Below are positions 42,567 through 51,993 of a DNA stretch of 64,000 bases, one piece after another; the stretch's first letter is position 1; the number at the start of each line of letters is the position of its first letter. The notes below the pieces were generated by a model, which was not told the DNA's origin, made no database searches, and saw only the letters and a program-made list of their open reading frames with translations. Source of the DNA: Lacrimispora sphenoides JCM 1415 (GTDB lineage Bacteria; Bacillota; Clostridia; Lachnospirales; Lachnospiraceae). The stretch spans positions 2,170,001-2,234,000 of the forward strand of contig NZ_LT630003.1 of assembly GCF_900105615.1 (NCBI RefSeq), in the 5' to 3' direction. The position numbers and the translations under genes are program-made.

Positions 42567-44444
42567 TTATTTTTCCTTTAAATTGCCCTCCTCATCAATA
42601 TCCTCAACGGTAATTCTGGGGATCCGTATGACGGTCAGGGTTCCTGCATCCTTTTTGCTGTAGATGGAAACAGCCCGGTCCACTCCAAAATACAGCTTGA
42701 TCCTGGATTCTACGCTGTGAAGCCCGATTCCGCTGCTGCGCCGGTTCTGATCTTCCTCTTCCTTTCCTGCTTTTCCAAAACGGATCTGATCCCGTATTTC
42801 CTTTAACTTGTCCCGGTCCATTCCACGGCCATTATCCATAACTTTAATCATGACCCATTGGCCTTTTTCCTTGACCGTAAGGTGGATCGTCATGGGATGC
42901 TTTAGGCCTGTCATGCCGTACAGGAAGGAATTTTCCACCACCGGCTGCAAAATTATCTTTAAGGAAAACAGTTCATGGATCTGCCGCATGTCCGTCCGAA
43001 GGTCGAATTCAAACTCATCCTTATAACGGTTTTTCTGAATCTTTACATATGCCATAAGGTGCTCGATCTCATGTTCCATTGGGACGATCACCTGCCCTCC
43101 GCTTATGGATAAGCGGTACATCCGTCCAAGAGAAGCGGCCGTACGCCCAATGTCCGGCCTTCCCGCATCATTGGACATCCATACGATGTTCTCCAGGGTA
43201 TTATAGAGAAAATGGGGATTGATCTGGCTCATGAGCACTTCCAGCTCCAGCTCTTTTTTCTTCCGGTCAGACTGAAGTTTTTCAATGATATTGGTATTGA
43301 TCCGTTCCAGCATGGAATTGTAATAGCGGATCATATCTCCCACTTCATTTTTCTGTTTCACATCAACATAAGCGTTTAAATTTCCGCCATACACCTCTTT
43401 CATTGAGATGTTAAGCTTTCCAATGGGATCCATGAAGCTTTTGTATAAGTACAATATCATCATGGCGCAAAAACCAACGCATGCCACCATAACCAGGAAA
43501 ATCCTGTAATACAGCACATCCACTTCCTTTGTAACAGCTTTTACAGGTACTACCATAACGATCTTCCAGTCATTTACGTCGGAGGCCTTTACCTGGATCA
43601 TTTGATTTCCCAAAGCCTCCCACCCATCTTTTAAATCGCCTGTCTGTTTCAGAAACTCATCTTTCAGCTTCCCGGATATGGTTCCTGCCTCCACCACCTT
43701 TTCATCACTGGAGGAAATCAGACTGCCGTCTCCTGTGATCACATAGATATCGCCTGGTATGGATTCTGCCAGTTCCTTATATTGTTCATAGACAGCCCGC
43801 TCTTTTAAGGCAAACACCTGCACACATTCGTATCTTCCCTTTTCCCAGGAATAGATCCTCCGGATGCCCATAACGGCCTTTCTGTCCCTGGCCTCCTCCG
43901 GCCGGTCACTGAGAAGGAAATTATCCTGAAGGGGATACCAGCGGAATTTCATTAAGAGGTCAGGGTCCTCGATGTTCATAGCCTGCAGCTTCCTGACCAC
44001 TTCTTCTGTATCGTTATTGGGGTCCAGAAAGTTAAATAGCTCCCCCTTGTAAGTATACATGGCGCTGATCCTCGCCCGCTGGTTTAACATATCATAAGCG
44101 CCGAAAATATTGCTGTAAATCCTTACAATATCAAGCTTCTTATACATCGGCTCCGTTGGAGAATATTCTTTTTCAATGTATTTATTCAACTGGTCATTGG
44201 CCGCAAAATTGTCGGAAACACTGTAAATGTCCTGAATCTTAGCATCAATTTTATTGGCAATATCCGTGATCCGGCTCTGAGTCGACCGCATATACTCCTG
44301 TTTCATAACCTTTCGCGTATGCCAGAACAGTATGGTGATGATTACCACAACCGGAATCAGCACCTGGAGAATGCCATACAGCATCCTGCGCTTTAATCCG
44401 ATATTCCTTTTCTTTGCCTGCCCCTTACCCTTATTCATCTTCAT
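42567..44444 (-). CDS. YesM-type sensor histidine kinase
   Basis: 625 residues. Basic N-terminus, span 1 (about 18-38), extracellular sensor region (40-295), span 2 (FLVMVACVGFCAMMILYLY), HAMP, then His_kinase with QINPHFLYNTLENIVWM and HATPase_c (VVENSFLYGM, MDNGRGMD, SSGIGLHSVESRI). Its start overlaps the end of the regulator gene by 14 bases, so the pair is translationally coupled. Likely ligand: the oligosaccharide handled by the adjacent transporter, directly or through a binding protein. Confidence 0.93.
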   Translation of the reverse strand: MKMNKGKGQAKKRNIGLKRRMLYGILQVLIPVVVIITILFWHTRKVMKQEYMRSTQSRITDIANKIDAKIQDIYSVSDNFAANDQLNKYIEKEYSPTEPMYKKLDIVRIYSNIFGAYDMLNQRARISAMYTYKGELFNFLDPNNDTEEVVRKLQAMNIEDPDLLMKFRWYPLQDNFLLSDRPEEARDRKAVMGIRRIYSWEKGRYECVQVFALKERAVYEQYKELAESIPGDIYVITGDGSLISSSDEKVVEAGTISGKLKDEFLKQTGDLKDGWEALGNQMIQVKASDVNDWKIVMVVPVKAVTKEVDVLYYRIFLVMVACVGFCAMMILYLYKSFMDPIGKLNISMKEVYGGNLNAYVDVKQKNEVGDMIRYYNSMLERINTNIIEKLQSDRKKKELELEVLMSQINPHFLYNTLENIVWMSNDAGRPDIGRTAASLGRMYRLSISGGQVIVPMEHEIEHLMAYVKIQKNRYKDEFEFDLRTDMRQIHELFSLKIILQPVVENSFLYGMTGLKHPMTIHLTVKEKGQWVMIKVMDNGRGMDRDKLKEIRDQIRFGKAGKEEEDQNRRSSGIGLHSVESRIKLYFGVDRAVSIYSKKDAGTLTVIRIPRITVEDIDEEGNLKEK

Positions 44445-46068
44445 TGTTTTTCTCTGTATTTCCTCCCTCCGGCTGGAGAATGTTCCGGTATTCTTTCGGA
44501 CTTATCCCATACTTTTTCTTAAACAGTTTAATGTAGTTGGATACGTCTGCCCATCCCATTTCCTCGGAAATTTCATAGATCTTCCTCCCTGGATCCGCAA
44601 GAAGCTCCTTGCTTTTTTCCAGTCTTTTTGTAATGATGTAATCACTGAAATTACATCCAAATTCATTTTTAAATATTTTGGAGATATAGGCAGAATTCTT
44701 ATGCACCTTTGCCCCTACATATTCTAAGGATATCTGATTGGAATCATACTCCTCATCCACAATCTCCCGAATCTTCTGGGCAAGGCTGCTCTGACTCTTC
44801 CATTCTCCTTTCATGCCGGCCATTTCTTTGGAAACCTCCCGAAGGATCCTGGATAAAAACTCCTTTTTCTCATGGAGACTCTTTAATGGATAGATGTCGG
44901 TATAGGTGCAATCCAGCTTTTTCATCACTTTTTCCAGGCGGACGCCATAACGCAATAACGCACGGGACAGATTAAACAGCAGCTCCAGGCTCAGGCGGTT
45001 AATGTAATCATAATCCAGAATCACCTTTCCCTTAAATACTGAAAAAATCCCATTCAGAATATCCTCAGCCTTATTTTCCTCCTGCTCCATGATTTCCTTT
45101 AAGATCTGGCCCGTATCAAAGGAAATCGCGTAGTAATCAAAATCAGCTTCCTGTATTTCCTTATAGGATATGACCAGATTCTTTCCCTCAATGTAGATTT
45201 TTTGGCTGGCACAGCATTTGGCCTGTTCATAGCACTGGGGAAGCATCTGAAAATCCGTATAAAAATTGCTGATACCGGCATATATGGGTATGCCGCTCTC
45301 CTGTAAGACCACTTCTGCCATGTTCTTTACATAAGATTGCAGTTCTTCTTCCCGGGGCTCCTCTCCGGCGCTTAAGATCCCGGTTATCTTCTCCTCAAAG
45401 TTCCAGATATAGGTTCCGGCGATTCCTTCTTTGGAAACCCATTCGTTTAATAACTTCTCCACCTTCATCTGATCCTGATAATAGGCGTTTTTATCTTCCG
45501 TATTCGGCACATCCAGATGGATCAGTATCACGCCATACCAGTTTTCTCCCTGGCGGAAGAATTCTTCTTCCATCTCTTCTTCATGATAGCCGTACCCCTT
45601 GATCAAAGCATTGTATTTCCTTCTTAACTTTAAATTCCTGCTCTCTTCATAGGCTGACTTTAATTCTTTTTCTTCTAATTCCTTTTTTCGTTCGTCGTCA
45701 AGACGTTCTTTTATTCTCCGGAAAGTCACTTCAAATTCATCAAGGTCCGTGGGCTTTAGTAAGTATTCCATGACCCGGTTTTTAATGGACATCTGCAAAT
45801 ATTCAAAATCATTGTATCCGCTTAAGATTATGATCTTGATTTCCGGGTAATGCTGATTTAAATGCTGCATCAGCTCCATCCCATCCATTTCCGGCATCCG
45901 GATATCGGAAAGTACCACATGGGGCTTATCTTTTTCTATTTGTTCCAGGGCTTCAATTCCATTGCCGCAGACACCGCTGATAACAAATCCCCACTTTTCC
46001 CATTCAATGCTGTTTGCGATTCCATATGCAATCGCCTTTTCATCTTCCACCACCAGTAGTTTATACAT
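44431..46068 (-). CDS. YesN-type response regulator (REC + AraC HTH)
   Basis: 545 residues. Receiver domain with Asp55 (VVLSDIRMPEMDG), acidic EDE (8-10), and Lys in LLKPTD. A long linker region follows, and a C-terminal AraC HTH (SLEYVGAKVHKNSAYISKIFKNEFG in part; then MGWADVSNYIKLFKKKYGISPKEYR). The start is the ATG at 46066-46068 with GGAGGGAT upstream; a 48-residue longer frame reads through the upstream terminator and promoter. It probably activates the permease/glycosidase operon. Confidence 0.93.
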   Translation of the reverse strand: MYKLLVVEDEKAIAYGIANSIEWEKWGFVISGVCGNGIEALEQIEKDKPHVVLSDIRMPEMDGMELMQHLNQHYPEIKIIILSGYNDFEYLQMSIKNRVMEYLLKPTDLDEFEVTFRRIKERLDDERKKELEEKELKSAYEESRNLKLRRKYNALIKGYGYHEEEMEEEFFRQGENWYGVILIHLDVPNTEDKNAYYQDQMKVEKLLNEWVSKEGIAGTYIWNFEEKITGILSAGEEPREEELQSYVKNMAEVVLQESGIPIYAGISNFYTDFQMLPQCYEQAKCCASQKIYIEGKNLVISYKEIQEADFDYYAISFDTGQILKEIMEQEENKAEDILNGIFSVFKGKVILDYDYINRLSLELLFNLSRALLRYGVRLEKVMKKLDCTYTDIYPLKSLHEKKEFLSRILREVSKEMAGMKGEWKSQSSLAQKIREIVDEEYDSNQISLEYVGAKVHKNSAYISKIFKNEFGCNFSDYIITKRLEKSKELLADPGRKIYEISEEMGWADVSNYIKLFKKKYGISPKEYRNILQPEGGNTEKNNEDE

Positions 46069-46089
46069 CTCATCCCTCCATCCTGCCAT

Positions 46090-46119
46090 ATTATATAACA
46101 AACTCTGTAATTTTCTCAA
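46090..46119 (-). promoter_or_regulatory. Promoter of the second two-component operon
   Basis: -35 TTGAGA (46114-46119), 18-base spacer, -10 TATAAT (46090-46095), giving a 15-base leader before the regulator gene. Confidence 0.65.
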
Positions 46120-46170
46120 GCTTCTTTTCCGTTTACTGCCGGATAAACCTTCCAGCTGTTTTCCATCGTC

Positions 46171-46219
46171 AAAAAAATCGTTATGCGAATGCTGCAGTAA
46201 GCAATCGCACAACGATTTT
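46171..46219 (-). terminator. Terminator after the GNAT gene
   Basis: Long stem (46174-46190 with 46203-46219 approximately, few mismatches) followed on the minus strand by seven T residues. Confidence 0.8.
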
Positions 46220-46284
46220 ATTCCGTGGAAGAGCCAGCTGATGTATCTTCTTTCAGCCTATGCCAATGCCTCTTTGGGAAATCA

Positions 46285-46749
46285 TTACAGTAACTCTTTT
46301 TCCATTACATCATAGCAAAGATAATCTCCATTTTCAGTAATGATATGGTGTGATGCTATCTCTTTGAAACCGCGCTTTAAGTATATCTCTTTTGCCGGAA
46401 GTGAGGAATCCAGCTGGATTTTATTAAATTGACCTGCAATTAATTGTTCGGAAAATTCCAGTAACAGCCTGCCATATCCCTTTCCGTGATAAAGAGGCAG
46501 TACGAACAGCCGGCATATTTCAAAGTCCTTTATTGTTACGGTTCCGAACGCATTTTCTCCGTTCTCCAGTACATATACTCTTTGGGAATCAATGTCATCC
46601 ATTATGTGATCCTCGTTATGATGAGATAGAAAAAAGTCGACCGCACCTGAAGGATAATAACGCGGATATATCGTTTGTATTGTGCAGCTTGTTATACTTT
46701 TAACAGTCTCTAAATCTTTTCTTTCAGCCTGCCTTATGTTCATACGCAT
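46285..46749 (-). CDS. GNAT family N-acetyltransferase
   Basis: 154 residues. Acetyl-CoA binding motif A is visible as RLFVLPLYHGKGYGRLLLEFSEQL (Q/RxxGxG/A equivalent HGKGYG), and the C-terminal FKEIASHHI strand is typical. Substrate unknown. It stands alone between cobU of B12 locus 2 and the terminator at 46171; the gap to cobU is 77 bases with no clear terminator, so readthrough from the B12 operon is possible. Confidence 0.85.
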   Translation of the reverse strand: MRMNIRQAERKDLETVKSITSCTIQTIYPRYYPSGAVDFFLSHHNEDHIMDDIDSQRVYVLENGENAFGTVTIKDFEICRLFVLPLYHGKGYGRLLLEFSEQLIAGQFNKIQLDSSLPAKEIYLKRGFKEIASHHIITENGDYLCYDVMEKELL

Positions 46750-46826
46750 CCTCCAACCATTTAAAATTCAACTTAAAATTATTCTGCCGCACAATCAAGG
46801 CCCTTTCATTTCCGCCTCTTTTTACC

Positions 46827-47402
46827 TTACTTCTTATCTGGCTTCTTGAAGTCCCTTCTCTTTTTCATCATAATGGGAATTCCGGCAACTACCTCAATCA
46901 CCTCATCGGAAATTTCTGCTATTTTCTGATTGATCTCCCCAAGAACCTTGCGGTAAGCCATGGTCTCCTTGCTGTAGTTATCTCCATCGGAGAAAACCTC
47001 ATTTGTCACGATGACAATATGTTCGGCTTCCTCCTTTAGCTTCCCGATTCCTTCCAAAGTCTCCGCAGCAGCCAAGGCTCCCTCTAAGCATGGGGCTTCC
47101 CCTTCTTCTCCCAGACCAAAAAGCTCATTGGATACCAGATTTGACATGCATTCTAGTAAAACCGCCGTCGGCTGCCCGCCTAGATCCAGTTTAACTTCCT
47201 TTAAACCGCGGTAACATTCTATGGTTTCAAACTGCTTTTTTGCCCTCATCTGCCTGTGGCGTTCAATCCTGCGCCTGCATTCCTCATCCCATGGTTTCAT
47301 GGTGGCAATGTAAATCCGCCTCCCTTGTCCCAGGCTCATGACCAGGCTTTCCGCATATTCTGACTTTCCGCTTCCGCTTCCGCCTATTACCAGAGTGACC
47401 AT
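46827..47402 (-). CDS. cobU: Adenosylcobinamide kinase / adenosylcobinamide-phosphate guanylyltransferase CobU
   Basis: 191 residues. Full set of motifs: P-loop GGSGSGKSEYAE, then YIATMKPWDEECRRRIERHRQMR including the histidine that carries GMP, and IVIVTNEVFSDG, and the C-terminal EVVAGIPIMMK. The guanylyl-type region that is missing from the 18761 paralogue is intact here. Last gene of B12 locus 2; its start overlaps the cobT stop. Confidence 0.95.
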   Translation of the reverse strand: MVTLVIGGSGSGKSEYAESLVMSLGQGRRIYIATMKPWDEECRRRIERHRQMRAKKQFETIECYRGLKEVKLDLGGQPTAVLLECMSNLVSNELFGLGEEGEAPCLEGALAAAETLEGIGKLKEEAEHIVIVTNEVFSDGDNYSKETMAYRKVLGEINQKIAEISDEVIEVVAGIPIMMKKRRDFKKPDKK

Positions 47403-48481
47403 TATACGCCTCCCATGGGCTTGTACGCCTCGATCTGAATGTCTTCAAAGGAACTCATTGACCCATAAACGTCTGCCGCCATAAGAAGAAGGGGGATTGC
47501 AGCCACTGCTCCGGTCCCCTCTCCCAGGCACATGCCTGCCTGTATAAGGGGTTTGAGCCCCAGTTCATCAAGAAGCAGCCTGCCTGCAGGCTCCGCTGAA
47601 ACATGGGAAGCCAGCATAAAGTTCCGGCAGCCAGGATACATATGGTCAGCCGAAAGAGCAGCGACAGCGGAAATAAATCCATCCACCAGTATCGGGATCC
47701 GGTAAATGGCACCGCCTAAAAACACACCGGTAAGCCCTGCCAGATCAAATCCTCCCACGCAGGCAAGAACATCCACCACATCCTGACATGCCGGGCTATA
47801 TTGTTCCACAGCCTCTTTTATCACTTCAAGCTTCCTTTTTAAGCCTTCGTCATTTAATCCTGCCCCTCTTCCGGTCAGTACTTCCGGCGGTTTTTTAAGA
47901 AGCATAGAAGCGACCGCACTGCTGGTAGTGGTATTCCCGATGCCCATTTCTCCGGTTGCGATGAGCTGATAGCCTTTATCTGCCAGCTCCCCCACCAGTT
48001 TGATGCCGGTTTCTATGGACCGGATTGCCTCCTCCCGTGTCATGGCAGGCTCATTCCGGAAATTTTTTGTCCCGTAAGCGATTTTCCTGCAAAGGAGAGG
48101 GTGACGGGAGCCGGGAATCAAATCCCTAGCAACTCCTATATCCACAGGAAATACATCCACTCCTGCCCGGTCTGCCATGATGCAGACACTGCTGTTTCCA
48201 TTTGTCATGTTCTCAGCCACAAGGGCGGTCACTTCCCTGCCGGTCTGGGTGACTCCTTCCTCCACGATCCCATTGTCTGCGCAAAGGATGACCAGGGCCC
48301 GTTTCTCCATATCTGCCTTTATCGTTTCTCTTATTCCTGCAATCTTTATGATATCATCTTCCAGAACGCCTAAACTGTTAAGCGGCTTCGCCACCTGCGA
48401 CCAACGTTTACGGGCCATTTCCATGGAGGAAGCACTGGGAGGACGGATCTGTGAAAGATATGTACTTAATTCATCATTCAT
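47402..48481 (-). CDS. cobT: Nicotinate-nucleotide:dimethylbenzimidazole phosphoribosyltransferase CobT
   Basis: 359 residues. Conserved segments: CADNGIVEEGVTQTG, MTNGNSSVCIMAD, ATGEMGIGNTTTSSAVASMLL and the catalytic-loop region ending with GEGTGAVAAIPLL. It makes alpha-ribazole phosphate, the lower ligand precursor. Part of the cbi/cob operon, 38 bases after cbiA. The base it activates (DMB or another) cannot be told from sequence. Confidence 0.95.
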   Translation of the reverse strand: MNDELSTYLSQIRPPSASSMEMARKRWSQVAKPLNSLGVLEDDIIKIAGIRETIKADMEKRALVILCADNGIVEEGVTQTGREVTALVAENMTNGNSSVCIMADRAGVDVFPVDIGVARDLIPGSRHPLLCRKIAYGTKNFRNEPAMTREEAIRSIETGIKLVGELADKGYQLIATGEMGIGNTTTSSAVASMLLKKPPEVLTGRGAGLNDEGLKRKLEVIKEAVEQYSPACQDVVDVLACVGGFDLAGLTGVFLGGAIYRIPILVDGFISAVAALSADHMYPGCRNFMLASHVSAEPAGRLLLDELGLKPLIQAGMCLGEGTGAVAAIPLLLMAADVYGSMSSFEDIQIEAYKPMGGV

Positions 48482-48519
48482 TGTTTGAAGCCTTTCCTAG
48501 TCAAAGATTTTTCCATCGA

Positions 48520-49908
48520 TTATTCTTCCCCTTTCATGAATCCTTTACAGGCCTCCACAAAACGCTTTGGCAGTACAGGGTTGGAAGGGTAATAAAAATG
48601 GGGAAAGCCTGCCAGGAGATTTCCTTCCCCATGAACGCAGCCCCAGCTTTTTTTCCCGCCTGGTTTCTTTGCTTCCATACAAGATCCGTTATTCGTGCTG
48701 TCCCAATAATGGAATTCATGCCCCCGGATGGACTCGCCCTTTTTCAAAAATGGGGTATCCGCATTGGGAAATGCCTCAAAATAACCAAACCTTAACAACC
48801 GTTCTGTAGGGAATGCCTTTCCTTTTATAATACCGGACATGGGATATGTTTTATGGTCCTTTGTTTCCAGCTGTTCATGAAGATACAGGAATCCTCCGCA
48901 CTCAGCCAGTATGGGAATGCCGCGTTCTGACGCCTGCCTTATTTCCCGGAGCATGGATTCATTCTCCGAAAGCTCCCGGCAATAAAGCTCCGGATATCCG
49001 CCGCCAAGCAAAAGGCCGCAAATTCCTGAAGGCAGCCTATTATCGTGGATCGGGCTAAAGGGTATGAGCTTTGCCCCCATCTCTTTTAAAAGCCCTAAGT
49101 TCTCCTGATAATAAAAGCAGAAAGCCTCATCTAAGGCAAGTCCTATAAGCACTTCTTCTCCCTGGGGTGCCTGGAAAACCTGACTTTTTAATCCACCTTG
49201 AAGAGGCGGCAAAGTCTTGGCAGCCTGGGCCAGCTTTATCAGTCCATTGATATCTATCGTGGTCTCCAGCTTCATAGCCAGCTGATTCAGCTGATCTTTA
49301 AGACCCTTTTGTTCTCCTGGCAGAACCAGCCCTAAGTGGCGGCTGTCCAAAGCCCCCTCCTCACATTCCGGCAAATATCCGTAAACATGTACCCCCAGCT
49401 CTTCCATGGCCGGTTTCAGCCGTTCTGCCATGACAGATGATGTCCGGTTTAAGATCACGCCCTTTATGCGGCTGTTTTCCTTATATTCCAGGAAGCCTTT
49501 CACCACCGCGGCAAGGGACAGGCTGGCTCCCTTGCAGTCTAAAACCAGGACCACCGGCACATCAAGGGCGCATGCCACCTCATAGGAGCTAGCCTGGGTG
49601 GTGTCTCCTCCCACCCCGTCATAATATCCCATAACACCCTCAATGACGGAAATCCCTGCTCCTCTTGCCTGGTCCAAAAACTGTTCCCTGACCTGCTCTT
49701 TATCCAGGAAATATGTATCCAGATTTCCACCCTCAATGCCAAGCACATATTTATGAAACATGGGATCAATGTAATCCGGACCGCATTTAAAAGAGCGGCA
49801 GGACAGCTTCCTTAAAAGTAATGCATTTAAAAGCCCACAGGTCATCATGGTCTTTCCGCTGCCGCTTTTAGGGGCCGCAAGCATCAGTCTGGGATAGAAA
49901 TTATCCAA
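48520..49908 (-). CDS. cbiA: Cobyrinate a,c-diamide synthase CbiA
   Basis: 462 residues. P-loop SGSGKTMMTCGLL, CGPDYIDPMFH, and DCKGASLSLAAVVKGF in the synthetase half. The C-terminal glutaminase half has LAECGGFLYLHE (nucleophile Cys) and GHEFHYWD. I choose the TTG at 49906-49908: GGGAGG lies 6 bases upstream and this overlaps the cbiT stop by 8 bases. The longer frame starts deep inside cbiT. It amidates the a and c side chains. Confidence 0.94.
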   Translation of the reverse strand: MDNFYPRLMLAAPKSGSGKTMMTCGLLNALLLRKLSCRSFKCGPDYIDPMFHKYVLGIEGGNLDTYFLDKEQVREQFLDQARGAGISVIEGVMGYYDGVGGDTTQASSYEVACALDVPVVLVLDCKGASLSLAAVVKGFLEYKENSRIKGVILNRTSSVMAERLKPAMEELGVHVYGYLPECEEGALDSRHLGLVLPGEQKGLKDQLNQLAMKLETTIDINGLIKLAQAAKTLPPLQGGLKSQVFQAPQGEEVLIGLALDEAFCFYYQENLGLLKEMGAKLIPFSPIHDNRLPSGICGLLLGGGYPELYCRELSENESMLREIRQASERGIPILAECGGFLYLHEQLETKDHKTYPMSGIIKGKAFPTERLLRFGYFEAFPNADTPFLKKGESIRGHEFHYWDSTNNGSCMEAKKPGGKKSWGCVHGEGNLLAGFPHFYYPSNPVLPKRFVEACKGFMKGEE

Positions 49909-50473
49909 TATCGTTCCTCCCTTCCCCGCCAAAGGAAACCACATAAACCGGATTCTGCCCCATCATCAGATGGTAATCCCCCGCTTCCCTTCCTTTGGAT
50001 ATCTGAACCTGAACGATTTCTGCTTTGACAGAATGCCTTTTCAGCCAGGAAAGGATTTCTGCAAGGGACTCCAGAGCAATTACATTGATTACAATCCTGG
50101 TCCCTGGATTCTTCTTTAAAACCAGGGATAGTACTTGATCCATGGTGCCGGAAGTTCCTCCGATGAATACGTGAGTAGGGGCTTCAAGAGCGTCTAATGC
50201 CTCAGGTGCGGTTCCTTCAACGATTTCCAGGCAGCTTGCTCCAAATCTTTCCTTATTGGCCTTTATAAGATCTACTGCTTCCGCCTTCTTTTCAATTGCA
50301 TATACCCGGCCTTCTGTGAGATACCGGGACGCTTCTATGGATACGGAACCGGTTCCAGCCCCTATATCATACAGGACGGAGTCAGGTTCCAGTTCCAGCT
50401 TTGATATGGAAACAGCCCTGACCTCACTTTTCGTCATGGGCACATCTCCCCGGATAAACAGTTCATCTCTCAT
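49901..50473 (-). CDS. cbiT: Cobalt-precorrin-6B C15-methyltransferase CbiT
   Basis: 190 residues. Class I SAM-methyltransferase: MTKSEVRAVSISKLEL, then the SAM loop LYDIGAGTGSVSIEAS, YAIEKKAEAV and FIGGTSGTMDQVL. It methylates C15 and decarboxylates the C12 acetate, working with CbiE, here encoded by the fused gene directly upstream. The ATG follows TTAGGAGGCAATTT, part of the duplicated 31-bp leader shared with the cbiH gene. Confidence 0.95.
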   Translation of the reverse strand: MRDELFIRGDVPMTKSEVRAVSISKLELEPDSVLYDIGAGTGSVSIEASRYLTEGRVYAIEKKAEAVDLIKANKERFGASCLEIVEGTAPEALDALEAPTHVFIGGTSGTMDQVLSLVLKKNPGTRIVINVIALESLAEILSWLKRHSVKAEIVQVQISKGREAGDYHLMMGQNPVYVVSFGGEGRNDIG

Positions 50474-50503
50474 AAATTGCCTCCTAATGAATCATGCGGA
50501 TAT
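50474..50503 (-). repeat. Duplicated ribosome-binding leader, copy 1 (cbiT)
   Basis: On the minus strand, ATCCGCATGATTCATTAGGA then GGCAATTT and the ATG. It matches the leader of cbiH at 52724-52757 with 3 differences across 31 bases. Confidence 0.75.
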
Positions 50504-50532
50504 GCCTGCATATCCAGTTATTCTTTTAAACC

Positions 50533-51993
50533 TTACCTCTCTATTAACACAGCAGACAGCCTATCAAAATCCTGCCCTTCCAGCTCTTCCGGGGTTCCAA
50601 CGGTTATCCGTTCATCCGGATAGGAAAGCCGCTCGCCTACGGACAGCCTGACTTCATGAAATCCCTGTTCCTTAAGAAGTCGGCACAGACTTTTCACCGT
50701 ATTGGTTCCGTCCAATAAGGCAAATACCCTGGGATTAAGGGTTAATTCCTTTATTATATCGCAGGTCCGGCCATGAAGGCTCACAAGCCGCACATCCTCC
50801 CAGTCCGTTTTCAGCCGGGAGCACAAATAAGAAACCGATGAGATTCCCGGCAGAACCACCGTGTCATATCTTTGACAATATGGTTCCCTGGCCAATGCTT
50901 CCGCCATCTTTTTGGTCCCGCTGTAAAAGCCTGTGTCACCGGAATACAGGATTCCGATCCTGGCATACTCCTCATGCGCATCAAGACAGGGCAGAATGTC
51001 CTTACTTGTATAAAAGGGTATTTTAACGGCACGGGGAACTGCAGGAGAGATGCCGGAGAGCATCCGCTCTGCACCGAAGATCACATCGCATTGCTGCAAT
51101 TCCTTCCACGCCTTTACGGTCATCTGATCCTCTCCGCCCATGCCGGTTCCGATCAGGGATACCGTTCTCTTCTCAGTCCGGATCTGAAGCTCTGGCATTG
51201 CCTGAGACTGGGCCTTCTCCTCTTTATAATCGGATAAAAGCTTTTTAGCCTCCCTGACAGTCATTCCTTCTTCTTTTCCAGGCCTTCCTATGACAACTGC
51301 GGTTATCCCGCATTCTGCCGCTGCCTCCATCTTTTCCGGAAAACCTCCCGCATGGCCGGCTTCTTTCGTCACCAGACAGCTAATGTCATACTGTCTTATC
51401 ATGGCCCGGTTCATCTCGGCGGTAAAAGGGCCTTGCATGGCAATCAAATGTTTCCCCTTAACTCCCAGCTGCTCACAGGCAGAGATTACGGACAGGCCGG
51501 GAAGGACTCTGGCAAAAACCCGTTCTTCCCAGGAGTCCAGTTTGGTAAAGGCGGAAAGCTCCTTGCTTCCTGTTGTGACAAGAATATTTCCAGGTATTTT
51601 TTGTAAGGAAAGGACCGCTTCCTCTAAGTCACTGACCCACAGAACCGTTCCTTCCCCCTGATCACCCGGCTTTAAATCTTCGGAAGATTCTCTTACAATC
51701 CTTATGCAGGAAGTTCCTGTATGGTTGCAGGCGGTTCGTATGTTCTCACTTGCAAGCGTGGCATAGGGGTGAGTGGCATCAAGTACAAGAGTGATGCCGT
51801 TTTTCCCGATAAAACCTTCCATCTCATGGGCAGTCATGGGTTTCTCATGAATGTGGAGATACTGACTTTCCAAAAGTACTGACCTTCCATATCCGGTAGC
51901 CACACTGACCCATGCATATATCTTCTTTTCATGGCAGTATTCCGCCAGGATCCGGCCCTCCGTGGTGCCTCCAAATATTAAAACTCTACACAT
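50533..51993 (-). CDS. CbiJ-CbiE fusion: cobalt-precorrin-6A reductase + C5-methyltransferase
   Basis: 486 residues, two enzymes in one chain. Residues 1-255: CbiJ/CobK reductase (LIFGGTTEGRILAEYC, LVLDATHPYATLASENI, VTTGSKELSAF, AMQGPFTAEMN, VTKEAGHAGG). Residues about 275-486: CbiE methyltransferase (VSLIGTGMGGEDQMTVKA, ILYSGDTGFYSGTKKMAE, VVLPGISSVSYLCSRL, SLHGR). These act before and with CbiT, encoded just downstream. Its start overlaps the cbiH stop by 8 bases. The fusion likely passes product directly between adjacent steps. Confidence 0.94.
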   Translation of the reverse strand: MCRVLIFGGTTEGRILAEYCHEKKIYAWVSVATGYGRSVLLESQYLHIHEKPMTAHEMEGFIGKNGITLVLDATHPYATLASENIRTACNHTGTSCIRIVRESSEDLKPGDQGEGTVLWVSDLEEAVLSLQKIPGNILVTTGSKELSAFTKLDSWEERVFARVLPGLSVISACEQLGVKGKHLIAMQGPFTAEMNRAMIRQYDISCLVTKEAGHAGGFPEKMEAAAECGITAVVIGRPGKEEGMTVREAKKLLSDYKEEKAQSQAMPELQIRTEKRTVSLIGTGMGGEDQMTVKAWKELQQCDVIFGAERMLSGISPAVPRAVKIPFYTSKDILPCLDAHEEYARIGILYSGDTGFYSGTKKMAEALAREPYCQRYDTVVLPGISSVSYLCSRLKTDWEDVRLVSLHGRTCDIIKELTLNPRVFALLDGTNTVKSLCRLLKEQGFHEVRLSVGERLSYPDERITVGTPEELEGQDFDRLSAVLIER

